Shown here in pieces: positions 9,601 to 18,527 of a stretch of DNA of 64,000 bases. Within the stretch, counting starts at the first letter, position 1. The number at the start of each line of letters is the position of its first letter. The stretch is from CATOSP01 sp965205385 (GTDB lineage Bacteria > Chloroflexota > Dehalococcoidia > Lucifugimonadales > UBA3495), in contig CBDBGS010000008.1 in assembly GCA_965205385.1 (NCBI GenBank), positions 496,001 through 560,000 of the forward strand. The letters run 5' to 3'. Both the position numbers and the translations under genes were made by a program. The notes below the pieces were generated by a model. It was not told the DNA's origin and did no database searches. It saw nothing but the letters and a program-made list of their open reading frames with translations.

Positions 9601-9799
9601 ATTTAGGAGCGGAATTCCCACTTAGCTACCTGTCCGAATTTGGGGGTACATCTCAGTCCTCAACCAGAACCGATACGGATCGTTGGGCGACCCTCACTAG
9701 AAACCAATCTAGATCTGACGGTCGCCTCGTCCTTCAAAATACTGTCCTTGGACCAAATGTAACCTATGTTCCCGGTTACACAGTAGACGCTATCTCAAT

Positions 9800-11353
9800 C
9801 TAATTCCCCGCCTTGATGAAGTCGGCGACGCGCTCGGCAATCATCATTGTTGTGACGTTAGTGTTGGCCCGCACTACGTCGGGCATTATTGAGGCGTCGG
9901 CTACGCGTAGGCCGGAGACCCCGCGCACACGCAACTGCCCGTCGACGACGGCCATCGGGTCGTTGGCCGGCCCCATCTTGCAAGTGCCGGAGATGTGATA
10001 TGAGGTACTGATGTTGCGGCGCAGCCAGCCGTCCAGCGCTTCGTCGGTCTCCAGGTCGGCCGATGTGGGAGCGGTTATCCTTTCGATGATGCTGTCGTAG
10101 GCGCTGTGTTGCAGCAGCGATACACAGAGGCGGACGCTCTCCCGCAATCGCTCCCTGTCCCAGTCCTCTTCCAAGTAGCGGTAGTCCATGCTGGGGGGTG
10201 TATGCGGGTCGGCGGATACCAGCCGCAGCTCGCCATGTCCTGCCGCCAGGTACAGGCCGCAGTTGACGGTGTGGGTGGGGTTTTCGCCTGCCCGCACCAC
10301 GGTGTTGAGCGACGCGGGCGAGATTATCATATCGTGGGGCGTGGACGAACCGGCGGCGGTGTAGCGCAGGCGCACCGCCCGCATGGCGTCGGGGTCTTCG
10401 GCTGTGCCTTCCTTGACGCTGAAACGCACCGAAACGTTGGGGTGATCGCGCATATTACTTCCCACGCCGGGTAGTTCCACCGCCACCGGAATGCCCTGCG
10501 TCTCCAACTGCGCGGCGGGGCCGAGGCCCGACAGCATCAGAAGTTGTGGCGAGGCCACCGCCCCGGCGCACAGAATGATTTCGCCGCCCTCGACCACAAA
10601 ACTCTCTCCGCCGCTCTCCACCTCGACGCCGACGGCCCGCTTGCCTTCCGGCATGTCCTCCAGCATCACGCTGTGGGCCTGTACGTTGGGGCGTATGGTT
10701 AGGTTCATCCGGTTGCGCACCGGGTCAATGTAGGTCAGCGCCATGCTCATGCGCACGCCCTCTATGTTGTTCTCGGCCCGCTGGCTGACGCCGGTGGCCT
10801 CCGGGTGGTTCACGTCGGGATGGTAAGGATATCCGGCGGCGGTGGCGGCCTGGAAAAAGGCTTCCTGCACCACCGGCCAAGTCTGGCGCGGGTGATGCCG
10901 CACTGGCACCGGCCCGTCGGTGCCGTGGAAGTCGTCGTGAAAGTCGGCGTCGTTCTCCAGCCTGCGGAAGTAGGGTAAACAGTCCAAGTACGCCCAGCCG
11001 TCGTTGCCCCAGGAAGCCCAGGTGTCGTAGTCCTCGGGCGCGCCGCGAATGAAGGTCTGGCCGTTGATGGCGCTGGAGCCGCCCAGCACCTTGCCTCGCG
11101 GCACGGGCATCGGCTCCGTTTGCTCCGGCGTGGCCTTGCCGGTAAAGGACCAGTTATAGGGCGAACCGGCGGCGCGGGCCTCCAGATTCACAGTGCCCCA
11201 GCCCTGCTTTAGCATATCGGGCAATTGAGCGAAGTCGGGAAAGTCAGGGCCGGCCTCCAGCAGCAGCACCGACCGCGCCGGGTCCTCGGACAGCCGTGCC
11301 GCCACGATGCACCCGGCCGTACCGCCGCCGACAACTATGTGGTCGTATTTCAT
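9800..11353 (-). CDS. GMC-family FAD oxidoreductase (choline dehydrogenase-like)
   Basis: 517 residues starting MKYDHIVVGGGTAG, a GxGxxG-type FAD-binding start at 9-14. The ATG is preceded by AAGGAGGGG. GMC signatures: PRGKVLGGSSAINGQTFIRG near residue 80-100, GAVASPQLLMLSGLGP near 255-270, C-terminal STSYHISGTCKMG with the catalytic His, and VADASIMPDVVRANTN. Family members oxidise alcohols or aldehydes; the substrate is unknown. It appears to be a single transcription unit. Confidence 0.92.
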   Translation of the reverse strand: MKYDHIVVGGGTAGCIVAARLSEDPARSVLLLEAGPDFPDFAQLPDMLKQGWGTVNLEARAAGSPYNWSFTGKATPEQTEPMPVPRGKVLGGSSAINGQTFIRGAPEDYDTWASWGNDGWAYLDCLPYFRRLENDADFHDDFHGTDGPVPVRHHPRQTWPVVQEAFFQAATAAGYPYHPDVNHPEATGVSQRAENNIEGVRMSMALTYIDPVRNRMNLTIRPNVQAHSVMLEDMPEGKRAVGVEVESGGESFVVEGGEIILCAGAVASPQLLMLSGLGPAAQLETQGIPVAVELPGVGSNMRDHPNVSVRFSVKEGTAEDPDAMRAVRLRYTAAGSSTPHDMIISPASLNTVVRAGENPTHTVNCGLYLAAGHGELRLVSADPHTPPSMDYRYLEEDWDRERLRESVRLCVSLLQHSAYDSIIERITAPTSADLETDEALDGWLRRNISTSYHISGTCKMGPANDPMAVVDGQLRVRGVSGLRVADASIMPDVVRANTNVTTMMIAERVADFIKAGN

Positions 11354-11550
11354 AAGGACCCCTCCTTTGATTTGCGCTATTGTACACGGTTTTTCCAAAT
11401 GCCCCAGTCTCTCCGGCTACGGAAGAAGCCTGATACGAATGAGACCATTTGTGAATGAATTTCGACCGGGTGTTACAGGCAGAGCCGCCGTCCCACCGTG
11501 AGCTAATCAGGGGTAACTGTTCAGACTTGGTGTGTCCTTCCTACTCCCAG

Positions 11551-11652
11551 CCCGTCTTTCCGGGTCAAGCCCGGAATCCAGTAACCCTTGCAACCAGCAA
11601 CTGTCCATATCATCGGCATTTCTGGATTCCCGCCTTCGCGGGAATGACGGGT
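11551..11652. repeat. REP-like palindromic intergenic repeat
   Basis: Left arm CCGGGTCAAGCCCGGAATCC (about 11560-11580) and right arm TGGATTCCCGCCTTCGCGGG (about 11623-11642) each form a small hairpin, and GGAATCCAG/CTGGATTCC pair across the 40-base centre. This kind of element (GGAATCCAG next to CATTCCCGCGAAGGCGGG) is widespread between genes in many bacteria. No other copy noticed in the window. Confidence 0.7.
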
Positions 11653-12310
11653 TGCGGCGATACGTCTTATTAAGAGGATTATCATGGAGGTGACCGACGT
11701 GGGATTCAGCCAATCCGCGTCATCATCTCTGAACAGCTACGATCAGGGCTATGCGGGATGTGTGCAGTGTCAAGGGCGGCGGAAACGTGTACCGCTAAGC
11801 CAGAGGAAAGACCCGGCGGGTTCCCGACGCGGCGCTACCCCACTGGGTACTGTCTATAGTACACATCGGGTGAGACAAGTGGGTTGTGCTGTACTGTATT
11901 GCAAACTTTCGAGCTCACGGCCTTATTCTAAGAGTCGCCTTAGTCCGCTTACCAGACCATACAACATCGAAACACCGGGCGGAGTAACTCCCTCTCCCTC
12001 GGACTCTGGAACCCGCCGATGATAGCCGCCCACGCCTCGCGCACGGCCCTGGCCAAATGGTTGTCGCTGAGGCGCCGCCGTTGGGGAAACACTTGTGGGA
12101 ACAGAGGGCAGTGAGATCAACCTAAATGCAGTAGCATGACTAGCAGACCCCGCCTCCAGTGAACAGCCCGTGCGTCAAATCTCGACTGGTCCACAACGAA
12201 GGATTTTGTTGACTACTGTTAAAGATTCTGCACACGGCGGTTCAAAATATGCACTCGCAATAGCGATCGTTCCCTGCGGTTCTCAGTCGAAGTGTAGTGG
12301 GGTTGGTTAC
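11653..12310. other. No gene seen
   Basis: About 650 bases with only short, atypical ORFs on both strands. Nothing recognised. Confidence 0.45.
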
Positions 12311-12315
12311 GATGG

Positions 12316-12804
12316 TTGCCGGAGACTTTCTCGCGCGGGACACTTGCCAGCAGGACTCGGTTACGCATCGGCAAGAACTACCAGGGAGATACCGCCCTCG
12401 TCCAGAGCATCTTCCGCTTGGCGGTCAGCGATGAAGACGCTGTCACGTTCGCCTTGGGATACCTACTGGCCCATGACCCGATTCTCCGCGCCAAGCTAGT
12501 TCGGCATTTCGACGTTGCCACGCGCAGGCACCTCCAAACCGACTATTCCGTTCACGTACAGGAAGTTACCGATCCGAAATTTGGCCGCCGAGACATCGTA
12601 ATCCGAGACGGCAAGATCCGCATCGTCCTTGAGGCCAAAATTGGTGATGCCGAACCCACGTCAGGATAACTCCTGAAGTATGCGGCTGAACGCAATCTAT
12701 GGAACAAGTTGGCGACACGTGCAGTGGATGTGATAATCGGTGGTAAAGGCTCCGCATGCCAAAGCGCGGTCAACCTCGAATATGTCACGGCTCGCGGGGC
12801 ATGA
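12316..12804 (+). pseudogene. PD-(D/E)XK nuclease-like fragment with in-frame TAA
   Basis: The open frame ends at TAA 12667-12669, but the same frame continues with LLKYAAERNLWNKLATRAVD to TGA at 12802-12804. DIVIRDGKIRIVLEAKIG (about 12595-12648) fits the D...ExK active-site pattern of restriction-like nucleases. The upstream part TALVQSIFRLAVSDEDAVTF is helical. Homologues would normally read Gln where the TAA stands (CAA to TAA is one change). The 3' region is short, so the gene is probably dead. The start codon is uncertain. Confidence 0.5.
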
Positions 12805-12997
12805 ATATGTCGCTGGTCCAGGATATCGCTAACCAATCGGGATGCGGCGAGTATGGCCACTCGAGTCAAAAGGGCTGCTCCGAGGAAGCCGCCAAGTGCC
12901 GAGGACATTATTTATTTAGCGTCGGCAGGGTCGCCAAAGCATGCAAAGTTGCGGATGCCTGCCCAAGCCAGGTCGAATAGGCCAAGGAGACCGAGCA

Positions 12998-13867
12998 ATG
13001 GCTGAACGAGAAGTGAACGCCAAAGCAGAGATGCGGGCGCGAGCCACGCGTTCCACATCAACGGTGAGGGCTGCAGCGACGCCGTCGGACCGCGTCGCGA
13101 CTGAGACGTGCCCGCCGCCAGGCCCGAGCGCCAGGATGACCAGGCGGGAGTTGCTTCGCGGTCTGGGGGCCTCTGCAATGGTGGCCCTCGCCGGCTGTCT
13201 TCCAATGGGCGGTGAAGATGTCCCTGTCCCCTCACAACCTCCAACTGCGGCGCCTGACGCCACCGCCGCTGCGCTTGCCGAAGTTACCCAGCCCGACTGC
13301 GTAATCACGCCCCGACAGACCGAAGGCCCATTCTACTTCGATGTCGGCCAGGTCCGGCGCGACATCACCGAAGGTAAGCAGGGCACACCTCTTCTAGTCA
13401 CGCTCCGATTAGTGGAGGCGGGTTCGTGCGCGCCGATTCGCGACGCTGTCGTGGACATCTGGCACACCGACGCGTCAGGCCAGTATTCCGGCTATCGTGG
13501 ACAGGGCGACGATGGCACAGACACGTCGGGCGAGACCTTCTTACGCGGGATGCAAGTCACCGACGTTAACGGACTCGTTGAGTTCGAAACGATCTACCCG
13601 GGCTGGTATCCTGGCCGGACCGTTCATATTCACTTCAAAGCCTATACGGGCGAACGGAGATTCATAACTTCACAGATGTACTTCCCGGATGACGTCACCG
13701 ACACCGTCTACCTGGCAGAACCCTACTCTGCGCGAGGTCCTCGTAGCACAACGAATGAGAACGATAGCCTCCTTGCGGATGACCCCGCACATCGAGCTTT
13801 GATGGGACACGTGACGCAAAACGGCGATAGGTACGTTGCTTTGCTGACTATCGGGATCGTGCGGTGA
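12998..13867 (+). CDS. Exported intradiol ring-cleavage dioxygenase (protocatechuate 3,4-dioxygenase-like)
   Basis: Catalytic domain strings: ITPRQTEGPFYFD, VDIWHTDASGQYSGY (first Tyr ligand), YPGWYPGRTVHIHFK (second Tyr, Arg, two His iron ligands) and SQMYFPDD. These non-haem Fe(III) enzymes cleave catechol-type rings between the hydroxyls. TRRELLRGLGASAMVALAGC is a twin-arginine plus lipobox signal, so the enzyme is predicted to be exported and lipid-anchored. ATG 12998 has AAGGAGA seven bases upstream, leaving a long n-region; ATG 13136 would place RR at residues 3-4 and is a real alternative. Monocistronic. Confidence 0.9.
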   Translation: MAEREVNAKAEMRARATRSTSTVRAAATPSDRVATETCPPPGPSARMTRRELLRGLGASAMVALAGCLPMGGEDVPVPSQPPTAAPDATAAALAEVTQPDCVITPRQTEGPFYFDVGQVRRDITEGKQGTPLLVTLRLVEAGSCAPIRDAVVDIWHTDASGQYSGYRGQGDDGTDTSGETFLRGMQVTDVNGLVEFETIYPGWYPGRTVHIHFKAYTGERRFITSQMYFPDDVTDTVYLAEPYSARGPRSTTNENDSLLADDPAHRALMGHVTQNGDRYVALLTIGIVR

Positions 13868-14074
13868 TTCAACCTCACCGGAAGGTCAGTTCTCGGTTGG
13901 GCGAGATGACCAGCAGGGTTTGATACTAAGTCCACCGCGGACCGCGGAGCGAGGGTTCTCGAACCTGTATTAACCTGGTGGAGTTGAGTCGACTGTGTGC
14001 AGAAGAGAGCGGACAGCGAAGGAGGGTTAGGGGCCGGTCCGCTTGGCGCGGATTTGGTCCCCCAGGTCGGCAAC

Positions 14075-14424
14075 CTATGGTGTGAAGACTTCCCCGAAGT
14101 CGGCGGCCTCGAACACCGGGCGGATCTCGATATCGCAATATCCGGGCATCGGATTTGCACAACACTTAACCCATTCAACGGCGTGGGCCATATCCTTGAC
14201 CTTCCACAACCAGAACCGGCGATCAACTCGCTGCTCTGTACAAACGGCCCGTCGAAGGCCACGCGTCTATCTTTCGATGACGGCTGCAGCCCCGCGCCTG
14301 CAGCAAGGATACCGGCGCAGGCCAGTAGTTCGTTGTAAATGCCCATAGCTGCAAGGAGTTCCGCCGAGGGCATGACCCCCGCTTCGCTCTTCCTCGCTGC
14401 TTCCACCAAAATCATGACACACAT
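14075..14424 (-). pseudogene. YCII/DGPF-family protein, frameshifted
   Basis: Starts MCVMILVEAARKSEAGVMPS, then ELLAAMGIYNELLACAGIL, AGLQPSSK and DGPFVQSSELIAG, characteristic of small YCII-related (DGPFAETKE) proteins. One base is missing near 14210; the next frame continues FWLWKVKDMAHAVEWVK and CDIEIRPVFEAADFGEVFTP to a TAG at 14075-14077. The loop before DGPF is also shortened. Function of the family is unclear. Confidence 0.7.
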
Positions 14425-14536
14425 TGACTTAGCCCCTTGGTCCTATGACAGTTGCGCCAACCACCATGCGCATTAAGGGTAACGAGTGTAAGTTGAAGGT
14501 ATATCTAAATACTTTACCTACAGTCTAGAAGGTTGG

Positions 14537-14610
14537 TGGGCCGTGCGGGGATTGAACCCACAAAACCCGGGTCAGAAGCCCGGTGCTCTACCTAACTGAA
14601 CTAACGGCCC
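14537..14610 (-). tRNA. tRNA-Arg (anticodon TCT)
   Basis: Read on the minus strand: acceptor GGGCCGT pairs with ACGGCCC; D arm GTTC...GAGC; anticodon arm CCGGG-CTTCTGA-CCCGG giving anticodon TCT; T arm GTGGG-TTCAATC-CCCGC. ACC follows the acceptor, so the discriminator A and CC may be encoded. Confidence 0.93.
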
Positions 14611-15106
14611 CGGGTAGAGAGACCTGCGGCGGGTGGTCCCAACCCCAGGTCTCCAGTAGCGCTTCAGGGTTCACCGGTCTGCGGAAAGGGTTGGGGATGC
14701 ATTCGGTCTCTATTACGTTGCACAACGTTTAACGCTAACTCGGCCCTACCCAGATCGGTAAGAATGCCTCTATCCCTAACCCCAGGAACGGAGGGATAAG
14801 CGAAGGCATTTCCCAGAATTAACTTTTCTTGCCCCTCCGGCCCGGCCATGCCAGGGTGAGCTGTGCGGGCCATGTGCCGCCAGTGGCACGCGCATTTGAT
14901 GGGCTTGGGCCACGGTGTCAACGTGGCCCAGCCGGGGCGAGACTGCCCTACCTTCGTCTGATCCGCACCGGTGGGGGCTGGAAGATCCGTTACGGGCGGG
15001 CCGAATTGGACCTAGGTGAGCTGGACTCCCGCGGCGCAGTCAGTATAATCTTGCAGAAGGGCGCTGGTTAACAGCGAACATGGCCCGATCTTTTCCCGGC
15101 GTTATA
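14611..15106. other. No gene seen
   Basis: Short ORFs only, none recognisable. It lies upstream of the catabolic operon and should contain its promoter, but no clear -35/-10 pair could be assigned. Confidence 0.45.
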
Positions 15107-15444
15107 AGGGGGCTCGATCTGGCATGAAGTTTTACAGCTTTGATGAGACCACCTACCCCGGAATCCCGGATGAAATCGGCCCGGAAGTCCGGCAGACCAA
15201 CAGATTCTGCGACCCGCAGTTGGCGGCTCTTACTTACAGTGAGCATCTGGATGAGTGGGAGCTGTGCGAAGAGTTAGGGGGCTCGATCTGGCATGAAGTT
15301 TTACAGCTTTGATGAGACCACCTACCCCGGAATCCCGGATGAAATCGGCCCGGAAGTCCGGCAGACCAACAGATTCTGCGACCCGCAGTTGGCGGCTCTT
15401 ACTTACAGTGAGCATCTGGATGAGTGGGAGCTGTGCGAAGAGTT
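15107..15444 (+). repeat. 169-bp perfect tandem duplication of a gene start
   Basis: Bases 15107-15275 and 15276-15444 look identical and cover the leader, ATG and first 50 codons of the luciferase-like gene. Since 169 is not a multiple of three, the upstream ATG (15124) gives only a 62-residue dead-end peptide and the downstream ATG (15293) drives the full gene. Confidence 0.93.
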
Positions 15445-16459
15445 AGGGTTTGATGGGGCTTTCGTAAACGAGCACCATTTCACCTATTTCAACATCAACC
15501 CTTCTTGTACTGTCTTGGCCGCCGCTCTGATTGCCAGGACCAAGCGCATGAAGGTGGGCGTTATCGGCCACGTTCTGCCGCTGCGCCACCCGGTGCAAAC
15601 GGCCGAGGAGTTCGCCCAGCTTGATGTGCTTTCCGGAGGCCGCTTCATTGGCGGTATCGTTAGAGGCGTCCCCCAAGAGTATGTTTCCTACAACGTGGAC
15701 CCCTTCACCAGCCGGGAGCGGTTCGCCGAGTCCTATGAAATTATGCGGAAAGGCTTGACTGAGGAGATTTTCGATTACCAGGGAGATTTCTACAACCTGA
15801 AGGCGGTGTCGGTGTGGCCCCGCCCGATTCAAGACCCGCTGCCCATCTGGATGCCGGCGGGTTCTGCCGAGACCATCGAGTTCGCTGCTGAGCGGCGCAT
15901 CCCAATCGCCCGGGTGTGGAACCCGACGGTCGTTTTCCAGGACGCGTTCGAATACTACCAGGAAATGGCTAAGGAGAAATTCCGCTGGGAAGCCAACCCG
16001 GAGTATTTCATCGGCTCCCGGTACATACACGTAGCGGAAACCACCGAACGAGCCATCGAGGAGTGCCGCGAAACCGTGATGTACGTGCGCCGCCTCACAA
16101 CCTTCAGCCGTCCGGTCCAGGTGCCGGCTCCGGTGCCCGGATTGCAGACGGACCGTTCTTATGAATACCGGAAGCGCTCCTCCGGAGCGGAAATGCCGGG
16201 GCCGGGGACTCCCTTCGAAAAGCTAAGGGAGACAGGGTTCATTGTTTGCGGCGACCCTGACTACGTTGCCGATTGGTTGGCTGCCGATATGAAGACCGCC
16301 GGCTACGGGCACTTCTTGGGCATGTTCAGGGTGGGCAAGAATACCCATGAGAACGTAATTAAGTCAAAGCGGCTCTTCGCTGAACACGTTATACCTAGGC
16401 TCAGGCACATTAACGCTGATGGTGTCAAAACTCCGGACAAGCAAGCGGAAGCAGTGTGA
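15293..16459 (+). CDS. Luciferase-like flavin-dependent monooxygenase (LLM class)
   Basis: 388 residues. Family marks are FDGAFVNEHHFTYFNINPSC (about residues 53-72), RTKRMKVGVIGHVLPLRHPV, AEEFAQLDVLSGGRFIGGIVRG, IQDPLPIWMPAGS, and a C-terminal TGFIVCGDPDYVADWLA. It would oxidise an organic substrate using reduced FMN or F420 in a TIM barrel. First gene of a five-gene collinear set (15.3-19.4 kb). Its 5' end is duplicated in tandem, which may affect translation. Confidence 0.92.
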   Translation: MKFYSFDETTYPGIPDEIGPEVRQTNRFCDPQLAALTYSEHLDEWELCEELGFDGAFVNEHHFTYFNINPSCTVLAAALIARTKRMKVGVIGHVLPLRHPVQTAEEFAQLDVLSGGRFIGGIVRGVPQEYVSYNVDPFTSRERFAESYEIMRKGLTEEIFDYQGDFYNLKAVSVWPRPIQDPLPIWMPAGSAETIEFAAERRIPIARVWNPTVVFQDAFEYYQEMAKEKFRWEANPEYFIGSRYIHVAETTERAIEECRETVMYVRRLTTFSRPVQVPAPVPGLQTDRSYEYRKRSSGAEMPGPGTPFEKLRETGFIVCGDPDYVADWLAADMKTAGYGHFLGMFRVGKNTHENVIKSKRLFAEHVIPRLRHINADGVKTPDKQAEAV

Positions 16460-16496
16460 TTCCGACAGCCCTTTACCAAAATATAGGCGACGGAAA

Positions 16497-17006
16497 ATGA
16501 CTCTTCCTTTGTACGAAGATTTTAACTACACCCTCACCAGAGAATCCTTGGAGACCAGGCGGGAATTCATAGAAACCAAGGAGGGAAAAGTTTACGCCGG
16601 GTGGGAAATGTTGGTGCCTCCTCCGGGCCCCAACGGGGTTCCTTACCAATTGATATTCGTGGGCCCCGCGTCGGACCACCGGGGTTGTGCCGTGCGGATG
16701 TGCTTGGTAGACGGCGAGGACAATCCCATAGGGGATGATGCGGAGGTGACCCTGGAAACTTACTACCATACGGGCTCGGAACACACGGTTATGTTTCAAG
16801 GCCGTTATGGGGACTTTAAGCAGATCGCTGACCAGTGGGCGTCCGAAGCGGCCCTTGCCGTACAGAAGCGTGCCGAGTCTGGAGAAGACTACGTGATACG
16901 TTTGGGGGTGACTCTTCCCGAAGGCGCATCCTTACCAGACCTCGAGGCCAATGACTCCTACTTCGAGCTGGAATGCGTCAAACTGTGGTGGAATGAGAGT
17001 GCCTAA
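16497..17006 (+). CDS. Conserved-looking protein of unknown function in the catabolic operon
   Basis: 169 residues starting MTLPLYEDFNYTLTRESLET. Acidic, soluble, no signal or membrane segment; predicted mixed alpha/beta. It sits 37 bases after the monooxygenase and 51 before the hydrolase, so probably co-transcribed. I do not recognise the family. The SD is weak. Confidence 0.7.
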   Translation: MTLPLYEDFNYTLTRESLETRREFIETKEGKVYAGWEMLVPPPGPNGVPYQLIFVGPASDHRGCAVRMCLVDGEDNPIGDDAEVTLETYYHTGSEHTVMFQGRYGDFKQIADQWASEAALAVQKRAESGEDYVIRLGVTLPEGASLPDLEANDSYFELECVKLWWNESA

Positions 17007-17057
17007 CCTTCATGGAGCTTCGAACTAGAATCCGGGCAACGGATATAAGGTGGGTAA

Positions 17058-17912
17058 ATGGGCGCTGCTGACGGGTCGATTTTCAGCCGCCAGGCCGTGA
17101 AGGCCGGTGAGTTTGACATCTCTTACCTGATTGGCGGCGCCGAAGAGGATATTGACCCGGTACTCTACCTCCATGGCTTGGGAGGCGCCGGCAAGTGGGA
17201 AGCATGCCACATGGCCATGGGCACCACCGCCTTGACCTACTTGCCACAGTTGCCCGGTTGGCGGGAAGGCCAGCCACCCGAATCTCTTTCGTCGGTTAAC
17301 GATTACGCCAACTTGGTTGTAGACTTGCTTGACGCCTTGGAGTTGGAACGGGCCACTCTGGTGGGACACTCCATCGGTGGATGGCTCGGTCTTCGGGTCG
17401 CGGTCCGGCACCCCGGCCGCATCAGCCGGATGATCATGACAAACCCCATGGGTCTGGATGTTCCCGCGGCGGTTTCCCCGGATTTGGCCAGCTTGGACGA
17501 GGAAGCATTTGCCACGGCGGTATTCGCTAAGCTGGGACTCATCGCTACTGCCCAGTCCTATGGGTTTGGCGCGGAATGGGAGAACGTGCGAAGGGGCCCG
17601 GAGTTCGAGCGCCAGTGGAAGGGCCGGGGCCTGGTCGTTGAGTTGCTCAAAGACGGCAACGCCGACTCGGAGATGATGTCAATGTTGCCTGGGGTTTCAG
17701 CTGAAACCCTGCTGATATGGGGCCGCCAAGATGGTCTGGCGCCTATTGGGCAGGGTGAAGCCCTGCGGTCTGTCCTCCCTAACGCTAAAATGAATGTCAT
17801 AGATAACTGCGGGCATTTGCCTATGACAGAAAAACCGGAGACATTCAATCGCTTGGTGCGGAATTTCCTGGTGGGAGTAGAGGAAGAAATTCCAGACGTT
17901 GCCCGGGTCTAA
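17058..17912 (+). CDS. Alpha/beta hydrolase
   Basis: 284 residues. PVLYLHGLGGAGKWE is the oxyanion strand, LVGHSIGGWLGL the nucleophile elbow (Ser in GHSIG), LLIWGRQDGLAP holds the acid and DNCGHLPMTEKPETFN the catalytic His. The triad is complete. Close in type to meta-cleavage-product or ester hydrolases. Central gene of the operon, which suggests hydrolysis of an oxygenated intermediate. Confidence 0.92.
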   Translation: MGAADGSIFSRQAVKAGEFDISYLIGGAEEDIDPVLYLHGLGGAGKWEACHMAMGTTALTYLPQLPGWREGQPPESLSSVNDYANLVVDLLDALELERATLVGHSIGGWLGLRVAVRHPGRISRMIMTNPMGLDVPAAVSPDLASLDEEAFATAVFAKLGLIATAQSYGFGAEWENVRRGPEFERQWKGRGLVVELLKDGNADSEMMSMLPGVSAETLLIWGRQDGLAPIGQGEALRSVLPNAKMNVIDNCGHLPMTEKPETFNRLVRNFLVGVEEEIPDVARV

Positions 17913-17979
17913 AGCTCTGGCCGGAGCATTGGGCCTTGGACTGATTCCCAAGATATAGAACCCGGAGTAGGAGGTAATC

Positions 17980-18381
17980 GTGGCTAGGATTAAGCACATC
18001 GCCATACGCACGCCGGACCCGGAGAAGACCGCCGCTTTCTACAAGGCGGTGTTTGACTTGGAAGAGGTTGGCCACGCGGGGTCAGGGGTCTACCTTTCCG
18101 ATGGTTACATTAACCTGGCAATTCTGAGGAGCAACGAACAGGGAACCAGCGAGTCCCCCAGAGACGTTCCCGGCTACGCAGCGATCGACCATTTGGGATT
18201 CGTTGTTGAAGACGTGGACGCCGCCACTCAGAAGCTGGAAGAGGAAGGGGCCACCCCCATGGGCCGGCTGGACCTGGGTCACGCTCCGGCCGCTGACGGT
18301 AAGTCTTATTACGAGATCAAATACCGCGGCCCTGATAGCCAGGTAATCGACATCAGCGGCGCCGGCTGGATCGGCACCTAG
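17980..18381 (+). CDS. VOC/glyoxalase-superfamily protein
   Basis: 133 residues from GTG with AGGAGG seven bases upstream. ARIKHIAIRTPDPEKTAAFY and, in the second half, IDHLGFVVEDVDAATQKLEE are paired beta-alpha-beta-beta-beta modules. Metal ligands fit His near residue 6, His near 70 and a C-terminal Glu (YYEIKYRGPD). Could be a dioxygenase, isomerase or lyase; the substrate is unknown. Confidence 0.88.
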   Translation: MARIKHIAIRTPDPEKTAAFYKAVFDLEEVGHAGSGVYLSDGYINLAILRSNEQGTSESPRDVPGYAAIDHLGFVVEDVDAATQKLEEEGATPMGRLDLGHAPAADGKSYYEIKYRGPDSQVIDISGAGWIGT

Positions 18382-18527
18382 GGTCTTTCGGCAAGTTCTT
18401 GTTGTTCGCCTACTAGCCGCTTGAGGCTGGATATCACATCGTCCGGCGGTGTATCAGCCGGGGTAAACTCTTTCGGCTATCGGTAGATTGAACCGCCGCT
18501 TCCGCAATGACAAGGAACGAGGCATTT

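Noticed and set aside
11551..11652. Possible CRISPR repeat-spacer
   Set aside because: Two inverted arms, not direct repeats, and no regular spacing; it is a REP-like palindrome. No CRISPR array was found in the window.
15124..15312. 62-codon ORF before the luciferase-like gene
   Set aside because: A by-product of the 169-bp tandem duplication; identical N-terminus, then an out-of-frame end.
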